A stretch of DNA of 64,000 nucleotides from Acephala macrosclerotiorum (lineage: Eukaryota > Ascomycota > Leotiomycetes > Helotiales > Mollisiaceae): NCBI GenBank assembly GCA_014904845.1, contig MU119227.1:310001-374000 (forward strand), written 5' to 3'. The notes beneath the pieces were generated by a model that did no database searches, was not told the DNA's origin, and saw only the letters and a list, made by a program, of their open reading frames with translations. The translations under genes were made by a program, and so were the position numbers. Numbering within the stretch: the first letter of the stretch is position 1; every line of letters starts with the position of its first letter. Shown one piece after another: positions 42,501 through 54,879 of the stretch.

Positions 42501-44587
42501 ACTTGGCAGCTCCTTGGATTATGATCTTCTTTTTCCGGCGCTTTTCGCGCAATTGGGCACGATCAAGATACCCATCAAAGTGAGGTTCGTCGTCTAGCCG
42601 TTCAGCGATGAATTGAACATAACCAAGAAGTGCATCTAGACAGAGTGGTGGAACACTCGTTGTGCTCCAGGTCGCAGAGTCGGGAATGGCATTTCGAGAT
42701 AACAATCCCACCATATCCTCACATAAATCGCTGCGGTCAACTTCGCAGTCGTAGTTGACAAATAGCTCTACCATGAAGCTTGGTATTCGTGCAAGAGCAC
42801 CCACACTTTCAACCATTGCTTCTCTTGCGTCTGGTTTCCTTGACCCTCCTTCCATGCCTAGCTTTTGGCGGTCTTTCACAGGCACAGGAGTAGATCTCCC
42901 GCTGCTGGCCTGTGATGGCGGAGCCTTCACGAGCTTTGGGGACTGTGGCACCCCGGCGTATAGTGAAGGGTCTATCCCGGGCTCTCTTGGGATCTCAACC
43001 CGTGGATGTAAGCATGCGACCAGGTAAGAGAGGAAGAGCTCTTGCTGCAACTTGAGGACACCTCTGCAGGTGGCCAACAATGTGCCAGCAACAATAAGTG
43101 ATTCGTGCAGTATTGCCATGTTGTCTGAACGAACTAATTGGAAGAGATATCTGCACAGACGGTCTTCAGCTAAGGTTGCAAGGGTAGGGTGCTTGGCAAT
43201 AGAAGGCCCAGCGACCTCCAACGCCACATCGATGATCCTTAAAGCCATAACTCTCATTGCATCGGCGTGCTGGCGATCATGAGGATCCAATAAATCAACC
43301 AGTACTCTGAAAAGTTCTCTTATTGAGGGCAAAGAATATGGCTTTATCAGTGCTTCATCTGAGGCTTCAGACGCTGGAGCTACTCCTACTTCAGATCCGT
43401 TGTCCATGGAAGAATTCGTCCCATTTCTTGACTTGTCAAAACTTGATGATGGCCGTGAGTCAACGGGTGGGGCTGCTAGGGATGATTTTATAGCATCGTT
43501 GCCATTTGCCGACGGATCCATCTTCACTGTGTCCATGTCCTCTTTGGTCTTTTCGTCCAGTGCCTCAAGGTCGTCTCCGGCCTCAATTTCTAGATGCTTC
43601 AGACGCTCAAAGATGACCTGTGTCATTTTCACCATAGACATTTCCGCAGACCGTCGGAGCAGCTCCGATAGCCTAGATTGGCAGCACATGCTCAGACCCG
43701 TCTCCATCATTTCGCAGACGCTCTCATCACTCAGCAGATCTCCACCAGGCCCAGAGAGCATGCCCTCCATCAGCTTCAATATCCGTAAAAGCACGATTTC
43801 GTCGGCTGCAGAATCGCTGGCTTCGAATCGACAATGCGTTATAGCTGCTGACAAAGATTGCATAGCAAGAGCAAGTCGTGGAGATTCTGGACTTATAAGA
43901 TTGTACGAGAAGAACTTGGTGATTGCAACGAGGGCGAGGGAGGTAATAGGAGCAGAGGTCGCCGAAGCTTGGATAACTTGAAGGAACGGGTGTAATAAGG
44001 AGGGCGTATCGAATTTATGTATATCTGCTTCGCAGTTAGTATTTGGTGGTAGCAGAGGGTACTTAAGCATTACCTTTACAGCCCGTCAATTCACGCCTCA
44101 GACGGCCAAAGCCAGCCATTAAAGGATTGTCCTGCATGCTCTTTCCCTTCTTGCCCCGTAACCCCCACCGATTTGCCAGCCCTCCATCATCTCCATCTGC
44201 CAGGCCCGAGGATGATCTCGTCTTGTGCCCCTTCCCCTTCCCAAGGTCGTCTCGCGGCGTTGAAGGTCTTGAGCTTTGCAAATTTGGGCTCATTGGAATT
44301 GAGCTTCCACCAAGGATAGCAGATACTGAGGAGTGTGCCCATCGAGCGTGCTTGCGCATAGCAGAGGTGACTGTAATACATTCTGTAGTGATCAGGGCGA
44401 CAGGGTCGACCGCCACCGAAATGGTTGTTCTCTGCGAGCTTGCCATATCTTCCCTTGTCCTCTCAATACTCAAACGTACTCTGGCTCCTTCTAGTACTGA
44501 GGCAGCGTCGGCGCTGTGTATGGAGGAGGAGGGAGTAGCTATTATGTGTCCAGACTGCGAGTTCGCGCTTAGGGCATCATTGCTCAT
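39544..44587 (-). CDS. GEA1: ARF guanine-nucleotide exchange factor, GEA/GBF1 type (Sec7 domain)
   Basis: Six exons, 44587..44074, 44024..41494, 41444..41164, 41114..40775, 40726..39842 and 39786..39544, give 1597 aa; every junction keeps frame. Large GEA/GBF1 proteins activate ARF1 at the cis-Golgi to start COPI coat assembly. The N-terminal third (VALITTECITVTSAMRKHAR, KFDTPSLLHPFLQVIQ) corresponds to the DCB-HUS region. The Sec7 domain covers about residues 678-876 (KFNENPKGGLAYLHAQGII, FNGKRTDEALRELLESFRL). PGES follows, whose Glu is the catalytic glutamic finger, and then FVLSYAIIMLNTELYNPNVK. The HDS-type C-terminal region follows (SWKHIVRIWINLFVNSLIPP) and the protein ends in a Glu/Ala-rich tail. 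Which yeast paralogue it matches best cannot be told. Confidence 0.93.
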
Positions 44588-45227
44588 AATGCTTCTGAAC
44601 ACGACACAACATGGAGGCGAAGCTCGAAATTATGTATTAGAACACTGTTTTAGCGGACCAGGTAGCTGGGAGAGAGGGGTCAACTACCAATGCTGTCGTA
44701 CTTTGAAAATGTCCCTTGCGATGCTACAGCGCCAAAGTCGCAGTCGTCCAAATCCGAAGGACCAAAGACGATCGGGCATTGAGCGGCCGCGTCACGTGGA
44801 CCATATCAGAAGGAGACTTCAGCTTGCGAATGTAGAGCTCAAAGGTAGTGCATTGTTTCAAGATCAGAACTAATTTATCATGTAATGGTATTTTCGCCGC
44901 TCTGTCTAATGTACTTTACAAAACTCCAACCTGAATTACACTACAACGAGCTAGCTCTTTAGAGCGCTCTGAATTTATGTTGAGAATGCTGGGTTTCTCT
45001 TCTGAGATTCAGCGAATGCAGTTCCGAACCAGCGCTTATGCTCCTTCTATCCCATAGAGAAGTCAAGTGCTGCAAGCACAGTCCCGCAGTGCCTCAGGTG
45101 CGATGCTGCTTCCCCTTAAGCTGAGGTCACAAGTCACGGCCTATATGATTCGATCATCATGGGTATCCTGTTCTCTGTCAATACATAATCACCAAAAATT
45201 TGAGGTGCAATCCCTTACTTTACTCAT
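44588..45227. other. intergenic
   Basis: 640 bases between the 5' end of the ARF-GEF gene and the 3' end of the GT62 gene, both on the minus strand. An antisense open frame that begins at 44127 extends into it without family resemblance. Confidence 0.55.
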
Positions 45228-46920
45228 TTACTGCGCCTTTCCTTGGGCGTCTTTGCTTTCAATCTTAGGTTCAGTCTTGAATTCGTCCTTATTAGACTCC
45301 GGTTTCGAGGCTGGCTTCGCATCCTCTTTTGACTCCTTCTTCGAGTCAGTGCTGCTTTCCTTGGACCCTTCAGTAGCTTTGGCCGCCTCGGCTTGCTCTT
45401 TCTCCTTCTTCTCCTTCATAGCTTCATTCTGGATGTCGGTCTTGTCCTTCTCCCACTGGCTGTTCGGATCCGCGAATTGATCTTTAATCTTCTTCATACG
45501 CTCAGCTCGTTCTTTTTCCTCGTTCTCACGGGCTATGCGTTCTTGTTCCATTTCCTGCATCGCATTAGTAAAGCAAAAGTAATGTGACATGTACAACCTA
45601 CCTCCATGTGTCGAATGTCGTCCACACTGGGTTCGTACAAATGCCAGATAGTATAGTGAGGTAAGCCAACTACCGAGAACTGCATACGCTTTGCCATCTA
45701 GTTGAGGTTAGCCTTGTTCGACATGGACATCTTGTCATCTTACCTTTCCAAACCCTTCCGTCTCGGCATGTTTCTCGAAACTGAAAGCTGGGAAGTGGAC
45801 TCCTGACCTGAAGACCTTTGCCTTCGCCAAAATACTGACACCTCCAACACCATCGATGTCCATCTCCATGTCAGGGTCTCCGTATGGATCTCTAAGGTAG
45901 GCAAGATGAGGTCTCCATGTCGCATATTCTGCATAGCCTTCGACGATAACTGCGTCCTCATCGAGAGTGTCTGCCAACGCTAGAGCTGTTTCTGATTCTT
46001 GCCATGAATTGAGATCGTAGGGTTGTTCGCCGCCAAGCCAGTCAGGTAAGGGCCTCCAGACGTCTAGCCAAGATTAGTACTTTTCCTCGTTATAACTTCT
46101 AGTACTCACTCGGGACAATGACATCCTTGTTATGTCGCATGAGGTCTTCCAGAATCGTAAAAGGTGCAGTCTCTACATCCACATCTCTCCAATAAACCCA
46201 GCTGTGGTACGGTCGAAGAGCCGCACTCAGAAGCCAATTTCTGGCCTGGGCCATCAACTTTCTTCTGCTTGCTTGTGCTGCAAAGCCGTGACGACTCTCA
46301 ACGTCCTGATTGACCTTTTGCCCAAAATCCTTCTCAATGATGGAAATTTCTCCGTATGGCTGTTTTGGATCCTCGTCGGCCTGAAGCTCTTCCAAGAGCT
46401 CGGAAAGCAGTGGCAGAGTCCGGTCTTTCGAGTCAGATACGAGGAATGCCAGATCTATCAAATGGTGCGGGTAGGTGAAATTGCGGAGGTGTCCAAAGAA
46501 CATTCGTAGATGAGATTCGGCGTCTCGCAGTGGGGCGCATAGTAATATCCGCTCCTCTCTCTCCCACCCCCTCGCAGTTCCCTGGACATTTGAGAGATCA
46601 TAATATCGTACAGTCTCCAGCTGGAAGTCTTCGCCTGACGATAGCAGGCCTAACGAGAGCACTGGAAGGATGGAGGCGCCGGGCCAAACAAAGAAGAAGA
46701 ATGCGCAAACTATTATAGCTACAATTGATCGAAATATGAGGGTATGTCTTCGGCGTATCGCTGCGGGCGTCGTTCGAGGCTGGAATCTGTAGATTTGAGC
46801 AAGTTAGTAACGGAGGTTCTCAGGGGACGGGACTTCGAGGTATGCGCACCTATGTGGAGAAATGGAATATGTCTCCTTGTGCCTTGGATACCCATTGCTC
46901 GCATGATGCCTGGGAAGCAT
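45228..46920 (-). CDS. GT62 alpha-1,6-mannosyltransferase, Mnn9/Anp1/Van1 family
   Basis: Five exons, 46920..46850, 46786..46110, 46063..45744, 45697..45602 and 45554..45228, give 496 aa. The protein is a type II Golgi membrane enzyme: a basic N-terminus (AAIRRRHTLIFR) precedes the single anchor SIVAIIVCAFFFFVW. The catalytic domain shows ILLCAPLRDAESHLRMFFGH, LTYPHHLID-type text (FTYPHHLIDLAFLVSD), the metal-binding DxD in VYWRDVDVETAPF, then NVWRPLPDWLGGEQPYDLNS (after a splice) and EGYAEYATWRPHLAYLRD. A charged coiled-coil tail of about 100 residues (EQERIARENEEKERAERMKK) ends the protein. The family builds the mannan backbone on N-glycans as mannan polymerase complexes. The exact member is left open. 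Confidence 0.9.
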
Positions 46921-47507
46921 TTTCAAAGGAGTGACTGGGGGAAGGATTGAAGAGATAGATGTTGGAGGTTACGAATTTGCCAGGTTTGACGATTCAAGCT
47001 GACTTTCGCGTTCAACCCCCTGGGCCCTTGCCCGTACCCTTAAATCGACCAGGGTGAGTACGAGACCCTTATCGTATGGCGGCAAAGAACAAGCGATAGT
47101 GATGTCAAAAATGCCTCGTTCGCAGTGCGTGATCACGTCGGCGTTGGCATTGGGGAGTTCGTGGGTATGAAGAGACACCGTTGATGCCAAAATCTTTCTT
47201 TAGAGATCCCGCCGTCTGTTTCGCTAAATTGTCTGTATTTGAAACAGCGCGAAGTAGGCTGATGGTGTACAGGCTGAAAAATGGCGTTCTGACTGTCAAG
47301 GATCTCCAACCATCACATTCACGGATTGAAGATCAAAACCCATTCACATTATCTTGAGAGGCAACCATTCTACTGTGTTGGTGGTCAATAGTCCGTTCAT
47401 ATATTTAACACGTACATCGAAGAAGAAGCGATAAGATTAGATGCCGATGAAGCTAGTGGTTTCTTGCTTCTAGGGCCGGGAGCCAAGACCAGAGTCTGTT
47501 TGGGTGA
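46921..47507. other. intergenic
   Basis: Upstream region of the GT62 gene. No further gene was recognised. Confidence 0.5.
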
Positions 47508-47758
47508 CTCTCAGCAGGAGAAATAAGTGGCCGATACCCGTCCTGTGCGCAAATTCACACGAATCCGCGAATTTCATTGGAACTAGTTAAGAAAACTTAC
47601 ACTTTCTTTTTGCGAAGTCTTTTATTAGCTTCTTGAAAAGTATTCTTGGAAGTTTTATAGATATTAAAGTGTGAGTAGTTACGAAATAAATAATTCAATA
47701 GAGGACTTTTTGGTGTTCTCGAGGACGAAAATCGGCCATTTATTTCTCCGGCTGAGAG
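47508..47758. mobile_element. MITE-like non-autonomous DNA element (251 bp)
   Basis: Terminal inverted repeats of 36 bp, left 47508-47543 and right 47723-47758, match at 31 of 36 positions; both start CTCTCAGC and continue (A/C)GGAGAAATAA. The element is flanked by the direct repeat GGTGA (47503-47507 and 47759-47763), a plausible target-site duplication. The interior is AT-rich and has no coding capacity. A related single end is seen at 35145. Superfamily is not assignable from this alone. Confidence 0.72.
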
Positions 47759-49179
47759 GGTGAAAAGAGAGGACGAAACAAGCACAGAGTTGGAGGATCA
47801 GCGACGCTCTCGTCATTCTCTATAAATAATTGTAACCTATCATGTTTCTAATTCTAAGCAACTTGTTTCTTCTTCCTCATCCAACCAAACTTCAGGTATT
47901 TTTCAACTTGAACTAATGGTCTTGTCAGCATCCGTTACGCATCAGATATTGGAATGTAGTGAAAACGTGGAAGCATGTTCAGAAAAGCCAGTTTACTCAG
48001 GCATCTCAACCAGCGACAATCCTCTTCATCACAAGACGCAACAAAGATTTTCGAAGCACTGAAACTCGCACTCCACAACCTATCATCCCAATCACAAGTG
48101 ACTGGTCCGGTGCGGGAGAGGAGCTCGGTCAACATGCAATTCATTGAATGGATAAGCTGTTGTCATCATGTAGGTGGTGGGGGGCGTAGGATGAAGGAGA
48201 AGGCAATGTACCTGTTGCATGTTATAGGACTCAAGACTCTGTGTATCGCTTTCTAACGCCTGCAGATCTGTCAGCAAACACGTCTTTATTAATTAAAAAG
48301 ACATGAAGCATTGTTGTGGAGTTCAGAAAGTTTTTGGTATTTTTGGTTGTCATCAAGGAGTTCAGAAGCAGAACTGATTAATTGTTTTTCATCATAAAAG
48401 AGGCTAGGGGGCAGAAAGGAGAAAAGAAGGAGCTTACCATAGCAACACCAGAGAGCGTCAAATTTCCTTGTCAAGGAGTAGCCAGAATTCACCGCATAGA
48501 CCCGTCATTACCATTGATCCCCAATATACACATCTCTGTTGCACAAGCTTGTCCCATGTACAATAGTGACTGTGGATCGATGCATAGTTTCGTTCAATGC
48601 CTGGGCACAACTCGGAAGGCTGCGGATATTCCTGTCTAAATCTATCGTTAACACCCGAAGCACCAAGGAAAACAAGCAAGAGCAAAATTGAAAGTGCTTC
48701 AGATGGTGATGCATGTTTGTTCAGTGGCTCAGGAGATCGCCGAAGAACTGTTGTGATAGAGATCATCAGGAGCAGGGTGTAGGAAGGGGAAAGGTAAAAT
48801 CAGACGTACCAATTAGATTAGTTAAGTTGCAGGAGAGTAATAGCAAGACCAGACAGCCATGTCATCATTATACTAGAGTGCGCTGGGACATTGTCGCGAA
48901 AGATCATCACAAGTTGGAAATATTTTCCAAATGTGTTGTGTTGAGGAAATCGTGAAGCTCTTCAAGAATTTTTAAGCTGTGTTGGCGTTACAGCCTTATC
49001 GCTAACCGAATAGGGGAAGGTGTCTGAGCACTAGCAGGCGACTGATCAAACTTGAGCGCGAGACTTCGAAGTGCGACAATTGTCCTTCAATTATCCTCGA
49101 TCGTCCGTACGGTATTCTTTTGCAGCTGTCGCAAGGTACTCAGCGCAGGCAGAATATGCCTGGTGAGCTATTGCCCGCA
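47759..49179. other. intergenic upstream of SYF1
   Basis: An ATG frame at 47975-48256 (93 codons) starts protein-like (MFRKASLLRHLNQRQSSSSQ, FEALKLALHNL) but degrades into Gly/Arg-rich text, and no splice partner was found, so it is not called. Nothing else was recognised. Confidence 0.45.
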
Positions 49180-51770
49180 ATGGCTGCTCCGAAAATCACC
49201 AAGTCGAAGCTGTCCCTGTCCCGAGCAAGCGCAGATTTATATCTCATTGTAAGTCGCACCAGAGTACGTATCGCGGAAGGATCACAGCTGATAATCCAAT
49301 AGTCGGAAGAAGATACAATCTATGAGCAAGATATCCTTCGAGATCCGGGCAGCACGAAGCCGTGGCTGGCATACATCGAGTTTAAATTTCAGCATGGCAA
49401 CACTCAAGAGCAAGCTTTCGTACTCGAGCGAGCCTGCAAACAACTACCTCGGTCTTACAAGCTTTGGAAAATGGTATGCCTATACCTCACTAAATTTTAA
49501 CGTGTGCTAATCTTGAGCAGTATCTCGAGCTCCGAATGAAACACCTTGGAAAGCTAAATCCAGCCATCTTTGCTTCCGAGTACAACAAAGTCAACGCCCT
49601 GTTCGAACGGGCCTTGATCCTTCTCAATAAGATGCCTAGAATATGGGAAATGTACCTGTCATTCCTATTGCTGCAGCCGATTGTCACACATACCCGCCAT
49701 ACCTTCGATCGAGCCCTCCGAGCTTTGCCAATGACCCAGCACAATCGGATTTGGGCATTGTATCGACCATTTTCAAACTCCGCTTCCGGTCAAACCGCAG
49801 TCAAGGTCTGGCGGCGATACATGCAGATTCATCCCGAAGATGCAGAGGATTTCATTGAGCTGTTGATTCAGATGCAACATTACACTGAAGCTGTCAAGGA
49901 GTACATGAAGATTTTGAACAACACCAAGTTCCGCAGCAAAAATGGAAAGGGCCATTACCAGCTTTGGAGTGAAATGGTTGATCTCCTTGTTGAACACGCG
50001 AACGAAGTTGAGACTGGAGACGAGGTCGGCATTGACGTTGAACGGATTATTCGTAGCGGAATCGACCGGTTTGCTGACCAGAGAGGTAAATTGTGGTCCG
50101 GTTTGGCTGCATACTGGATCACTAGAGGAAGTTTTGAACGGGCCCGAGACATCTTCGAAGAAGGCATCACAACTGTCATGACGGTCAGAGACTTCACTCT
50201 GGTCTTTGATTCGTACGTCGAGTTTGAGGAAGCAATCACTGGAGCGTTAATGGAGGAGGCTGCATCTCGTTCTGAGAAAGGAGTGGTGAATGAAGATGCC
50301 GACTTCGATTTGGACATCCGCATGATGAGATTCGAGCAGCTCATGGACAGACGACCTTTCCTAATTAATGATGTCCTGCTTCGACAAAACCCCAATAACG
50401 TTTCGGAGTGGAACGTTAGAATCGGATTGTGGGGTGACAACAAGCAGGAGGTGGTCCAAACATATACCGATGCCATTGCTGCTGTGCAACCAAAAAAGGC
50501 AGTGGGCCGATTCCACGAATTATGGGCCAATTACGCCAAATTCTACGAAAAGGGCGGGAACCTCCGTAATGCAAGGATCATCATGGAGAAGGCGGTGAAA
50601 GTACCTTTCAAGTCAGTAGCTGAACTGGCTGATATGTGGATTGAATGGGCCGAGATGGAGTTGAGAAACGAGAATTTCGACGACGCAGTCAAAATCATGG
50701 CCAAAGCTGTACAAGCACCAAAGCGGTCGACAGTCGATTATTTCGACGAGACTTTATCACCTCAACAACGAGTCCACAAGAGCTGGAAACTCTGGAGTTT
50801 CTATGTCGACCTTGTGGAAAGTGTCAGCACACTGGAGGAGACAAAAAAGGTGTATGAGAGGATATTCGAGCTCAGAATTGCAACACCGCAGACAGTTGTC
50901 AATTACGCCAACCTTCTAGAAGAGAACAAGTACTTCGAAGAGTCTTTCAAGATCTACGAGAGAGGTCTAGACTTGTTCAGCTATCCTGTAGCCTTTGAGC
51001 TATGGAATCTGTACCTCACCAAGGCCGTGGACCGCAAGATTGGCATCGAGCGATTGCGTGACCTCTTCGAGCAAGCCGTTGAAGGTTGCCCACCCAAGTT
51101 CGCCAAAGTCCTGTACCTCATGTACGGCAACCTCGAGGAAGAACGCGGCCTAGCCAGACACGCCATGCGTATCTACGAGCGAGCAACTCGAGCAGTCTCC
51201 GACGAAGATCGCGCAGACATGTTCAACTTCTATATCACCAAGTCTGCATCCAACTTCGGCCTTCCATCCACTCGGCCCATTTACGAGCGCGCAATTGCAG
51301 CTCTTCCCGACAAGGATGCCCGCGACATGTGCCTCAAGTTTGCTGATATGGAGAAGCGACTGGGCGAAATCGACCGTGCGAGAGCCATCTATGGACATGC
51401 ATCTCAATTTTGCGACCCCAGAACCAGCCCCTCATTCTGGCAGAAATGGGAGGCTTTTGAAGTTCAGCATGGAAACGAAGACACATTCAAGGAGATGCTG
51501 CGTATCAAGAGAAGTGTGCAGGCTCAGTACAACACAGATGTCAACTTCATCGCCTCGCAAGCTTTGGCTAGGAGTAAGGAACAGGGTGATGGTGAGGTTG
51601 ATGGAGAGACTGCTGATGCTATGGCTGCTCTTGAGAGAGAAGCCAGGGCTCCTGTTGGCTTCGTCGCTGCTAGCGATGGACCGCAAGGTGGAAATATTAA
51701 GCAAGCTTCTCCGGTCGTGGCTTCGAATCCAGATGCGATTGATGTGGATGGGATGGATGATGATGAATGA
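49180..51770 (+). CDS. SYF1: pre-mRNA-splicing factor Syf1 (HAT-repeat protein)
   Basis: Three exons, 49180..49248, 49303..49473 and 49521..51770, give 829 aa. Syf1 is a scaffold of the Prp19-associated (NTC) complex in the spliceosome. The N-terminal YEQDILRDPGSTKPWLAYIE is diagnostic. A chain of HAT repeats follows (for example PRIWEMYLSFLLLQP, WSGLAAYWITRGSFERARDI, WIEWAEMELRNENFDDAVKI, SFWQKWEAFEVQHGNEDTFK). The acidic tail (DAIDVDGMDDDE) and LAKS-like SQALARSKEQ are typical. An in-frame ATG at 49156 would add eight residues; the ATG at 49180 has the better context (GCAATGG). The gene is complete. Confidence 0.94.
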
Positions 51771-52604
51771 GGGTTAACTCGGGGATGAAACTTTCCATTA
51801 AAAGTACGAATTTGTGCACTGCGGCGTTAGGGTGGACATAGTGCGGCGGAAGCTATGCATGGACTGGCGTTATGGATGGATGATTATGCTTGCCGGGGAG
51901 GCAAATTCAGTCGGTAGATTGAGAAAATCATGGAATTCATGATCAGGATTGTATGCTAAAGGGGCGCGCTGAATGAAAGCAATGACCTCCATGAACTAGC
52001 CCCAAGACCACCACTCTGATGTGCCCCTACTACTCGACTATTCGCCAACAGTCATCCTTAGCAAGTGCTATCAATCGCGTCTTTAACATGCTTCTCTGTC
52101 ACATCAACACTCACTATCCTATCTTCTACCCTGACTGTCTAACGTTCGCTCTGCATGCTTGGTATGGAACTATACATCTCCGTCATTGTGCTTCTTAATG
52201 TGGCGGTCATGCTTTGTAGGGGAGTCACCAAATGGAAGCTGCCAGCCTTGCACCGAATCTGAGCATCAATCTGCGAATTCTTCATCTTGGAAGACGAAGA
52301 TGCAAGAGCAACATCAAGGCAACTCGGAGCACTGGGGTCAGCTGCATGTGGCTGGCTGGATTACTACCCACAAGGCGAGATAAATGTTAAATGTAAGGTG
52401 TCTCCAAGGGGTGGCCAGACCAATCACCTGTTCGAGATTCACGGTATTTTACTATATCAAGTTAAATATTGGTCATTGCTCATTAACATTTATTGCACCC
52501 TGTACGTAGTACCAACGCACGTGAGCTGAAGCCAGCCTCAGCCTCGCGATACCACATCTCGAAACTTGGAAGACCCTGTCACTCTTCTACCATGGTCGTT
52601 CAAT
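51771..52604. other. intergenic with out-of-frame upstream ATG
   Basis: No gene recognised. Just before the next gene, ATG 52592 in a strong ACCATGG context opens a short frame that overlaps the 52605 start and ends in TAA about 80 bases on. Confidence 0.45.
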
Positions 52605-53807
52605 ATGGTTGTGCCGCCCGGATACGGCATTGGCGACATCATCGCGGTCAGTACATTAGTTTGGACGGTCTATAAAGCCTGCAAAGGTGCGCCAGGCGAA
52701 TTCCAAGAACTGAGTCGGGAGCTCAGCACCCTCCACACAATCCTGCGCGAACTCGAAGACGAAGCCGGGGCGCCAACATCTCTCCTCAATCGGCGAGGCT
52801 CTGGCCGTAAAGCAGAGCTAGACGATATACTGCGGAACTTATCTGTTGTGGTAGAGCAGATCGAAGATATTGCGAAGAGATATCACAGCCTTGGGAGGGA
52901 TCAGAAAAGAGCATGGGATCGTGTAAGGTTTGCGGACGAAGACTTGACAAGCCTACGATCGAAATTGTCGCTTCATATCAATGCGATAAATCTCTTCATT
53001 GCGAGTTTATCTGCGGGATCTTTGGCTCGGATCGAAGGCATATTGAATGAGTTGGTCAGGGATATCAAAGAGGGAAGGAAGGAGCCTTCGATCATATCAG
53101 CTCATGAAGTCACGGAAGAGGCCGCTTGGAATGAACTTGAAAGGGAGTTGATCGGGGATGGGATCACAAAACAAGATGTCGAACGGCACAAGGAGGATAT
53201 CAAGGAGTATTTGAAAAGCCTGGTCCTGGAAAACATTTTGGGCTTTGACGCAGACCCTTCTAACATTTTGACCGAGACGCTGAACGACTTCCGTCTCGGG
53301 AATGGTGATTCACGGCGCAGCTCTATGGACGATTCAGAAAGCAGCTCACTCTATCAAAGGGAGGAATCCGAGCCGCCGGAAGTGCCTCCCAAGATCAGTA
53401 ACCCAACTACGAGCCAGAATTCTGCGAGTTTCGGCGAATTGCTAGCTTTCAAGGAGCCAGAACGGATTCATATGCTCCGTGACCCGATATTTCTTGCCCC
53501 AATCCATGACGAGGAGGGCAACGTTGTGTTACCGAATGTACCTGATTCCGCCTCCAGTAAAGACCGAGAATCACCTTCATCCCAAAAGACAACGACATCG
53601 AGGAATGGCTTAGCCCCGGTCCGCGGGGCTTCACCCACGATTAAATGGGCGAACAAGTACGACAAGGACGCTATTCGAGAAGCATATATCGCCAACCACA
53701 ACAAGGGAAGTGATCTTGCGAGACAACAAGACCGACCGTTGTCTATGAAAAGACTCAAGATGCATTTGACCGAGATCCAGTACTTCTACCGACTCCCAAA
53801 GGAATAG
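52605..53807 (+). CDS. Helo-like/STAND N-terminal-domain protein
   Basis: Single exon, 400 aa, ATG at 52605 (MVVPPGYGIGDIIAV). The first about 150 residues form the helical domain seen at the N-terminus of many fungal NLR/STAND proteins and related hypothetical proteins: GIGDIIAVSTLVWTVYKACK, GEFQELSRELSTLHTILREL, a Gly/Arg linker, then DDILRNLSVVVEQIEDIAKR and LSLHINAINLFIAS. No NACHT, P-loop or repeat domain follows. Instead there is an acidic coiled-coil stretch (about residues 165-235) and a Ser/Pro-rich region, ending in a conserved-looking basic module (IKWANKYDKDAIREAYIANH, MKRLKMHLTEIQYFYRL). A signalling or self-recognition link is inference from the domain only. Confidence 0.7.
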   Translation: MVVPPGYGIGDIIAVSTLVWTVYKACKGAPGEFQELSRELSTLHTILRELEDEAGAPTSLLNRRGSGRKAELDDILRNLSVVVEQIEDIAKRYHSLGRDQKRAWDRVRFADEDLTSLRSKLSLHINAINLFIASLSAGSLARIEGILNELVRDIKEGRKEPSIISAHEVTEEAAWNELERELIGDGITKQDVERHKEDIKEYLKSLVLENILGFDADPSNILTETLNDFRLGNGDSRRSSMDDSESSSLYQREESEPPEVPPKISNPTTSQNSASFGELLAFKEPERIHMLRDPIFLAPIHDEEGNVVLPNVPDSASSKDRESPSSQKTTTSRNGLAPVRGASPTIKWANKYDKDAIREAYIANHNKGSDLARQQDRPLSMKRLKMHLTEIQYFYRLPKE

Positions 53808-54879
53808 CGAGACCCAAACGCTACAGCCCTCTTCAGAAAATTACACCCAAAGACAGAGCCACCAGAGACAGAGCCATCAGAGACAGTATTACAGGCAAAG
53901 GCTGTGGTGTGGGTATAAAGTGTGTGTTCATAATGTGTTGTGATGTCTTGCGGTGAGATGAGGATATATATAACATTAAACACGTGACCACCCTAATAGA
54001 CAGAGTCATCAAGGCCCGTCACACTCTGCTAGAGAAAGCTAGAGAACTAGATCAAGCTAGCCCCGGGAAGAGCAAGGACGACTCGAAACGTGACTCAACG
54101 AGCAAAATCATCACTACTTTAAATGGAGTTTTTGGTGCCTACACGTTTTATATTTCTGCAAAGTGCTCACGTCAGATGATCCTGGGGCAGATAAAGAGAG
54201 TCTTTGCGCAATTTGGCATCGAGCACTCAGAGATTTCGAGCTTACTACGCTTTGACTTGACTGTTATCAAATTACCCCTCATTCCGGTATTCAGGGTCCA
54301 GATTCGGGACGAGCTTTATTCTAAAGAGAAGTTTCCTTTCGAGAAGGTCATATTTGATAGAATGAATTTTTAACGGCCTCGGCAGGGATTTGGAAGCTGA
54401 TATATGTTTCCTTACATAACTTGTCAATGAATGTTTCTGCTTACAGCATACATTCCGCTGTTCTGAAGATATCTTTGTTAGCATAGATAATCACTGAGAT
54501 TCGAATGAGTCTTGGCCCTCCAATCAATCACCTCCTGCTGGAAGGGCTAAGACGCTATGGCGTGTGATAGTTTTTATTCCTGTGCGTTGCATGCAAACTG
54601 CTGCAAGTCTCAAACTCCTGCATGTTCTTGCACGTATTGATAGTGCTCTACCATTTGACAAATTCTTCCCGAGCCAGAGCGGTGAGAAATTGAATACTAA
54701 GTGTGTGGACTGTTCAAAAAAGGAATTCTGATATGCGCAGGAGGTCGGAAGAGGTGAGACTGTCTCAGCTGAGCTTTTGGGAGGAATAGCTAGCCATGCC
54801 CCTTGAAGTCAGGGAGTACGAGTACGTAAACAAGTACTTTCAATTCATACAATATTTCTCCAAGCATCGCGCAACTGTA
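53808..54879. other. intergenic with an ATG-less 129-codon frame
   Basis: The frame 53984-54373 begins at GTG, not ATG (an internal ATG exists at 54176-54178). Its text (RARELDQASPG-like, FFGAYTFYIS-like, ending KVIFDRMNF) is plausible protein but unassigned. It could be a fragment of a larger gene. Otherwise nothing. Confidence 0.35.

Noticed and set aside
43400..44873. Long antisense frames (193 and 248 codons) over the ARF-GEF gene
   Set aside because: They mirror the well-supported Sec7-family coding exons on the other strand and have no own similarity.
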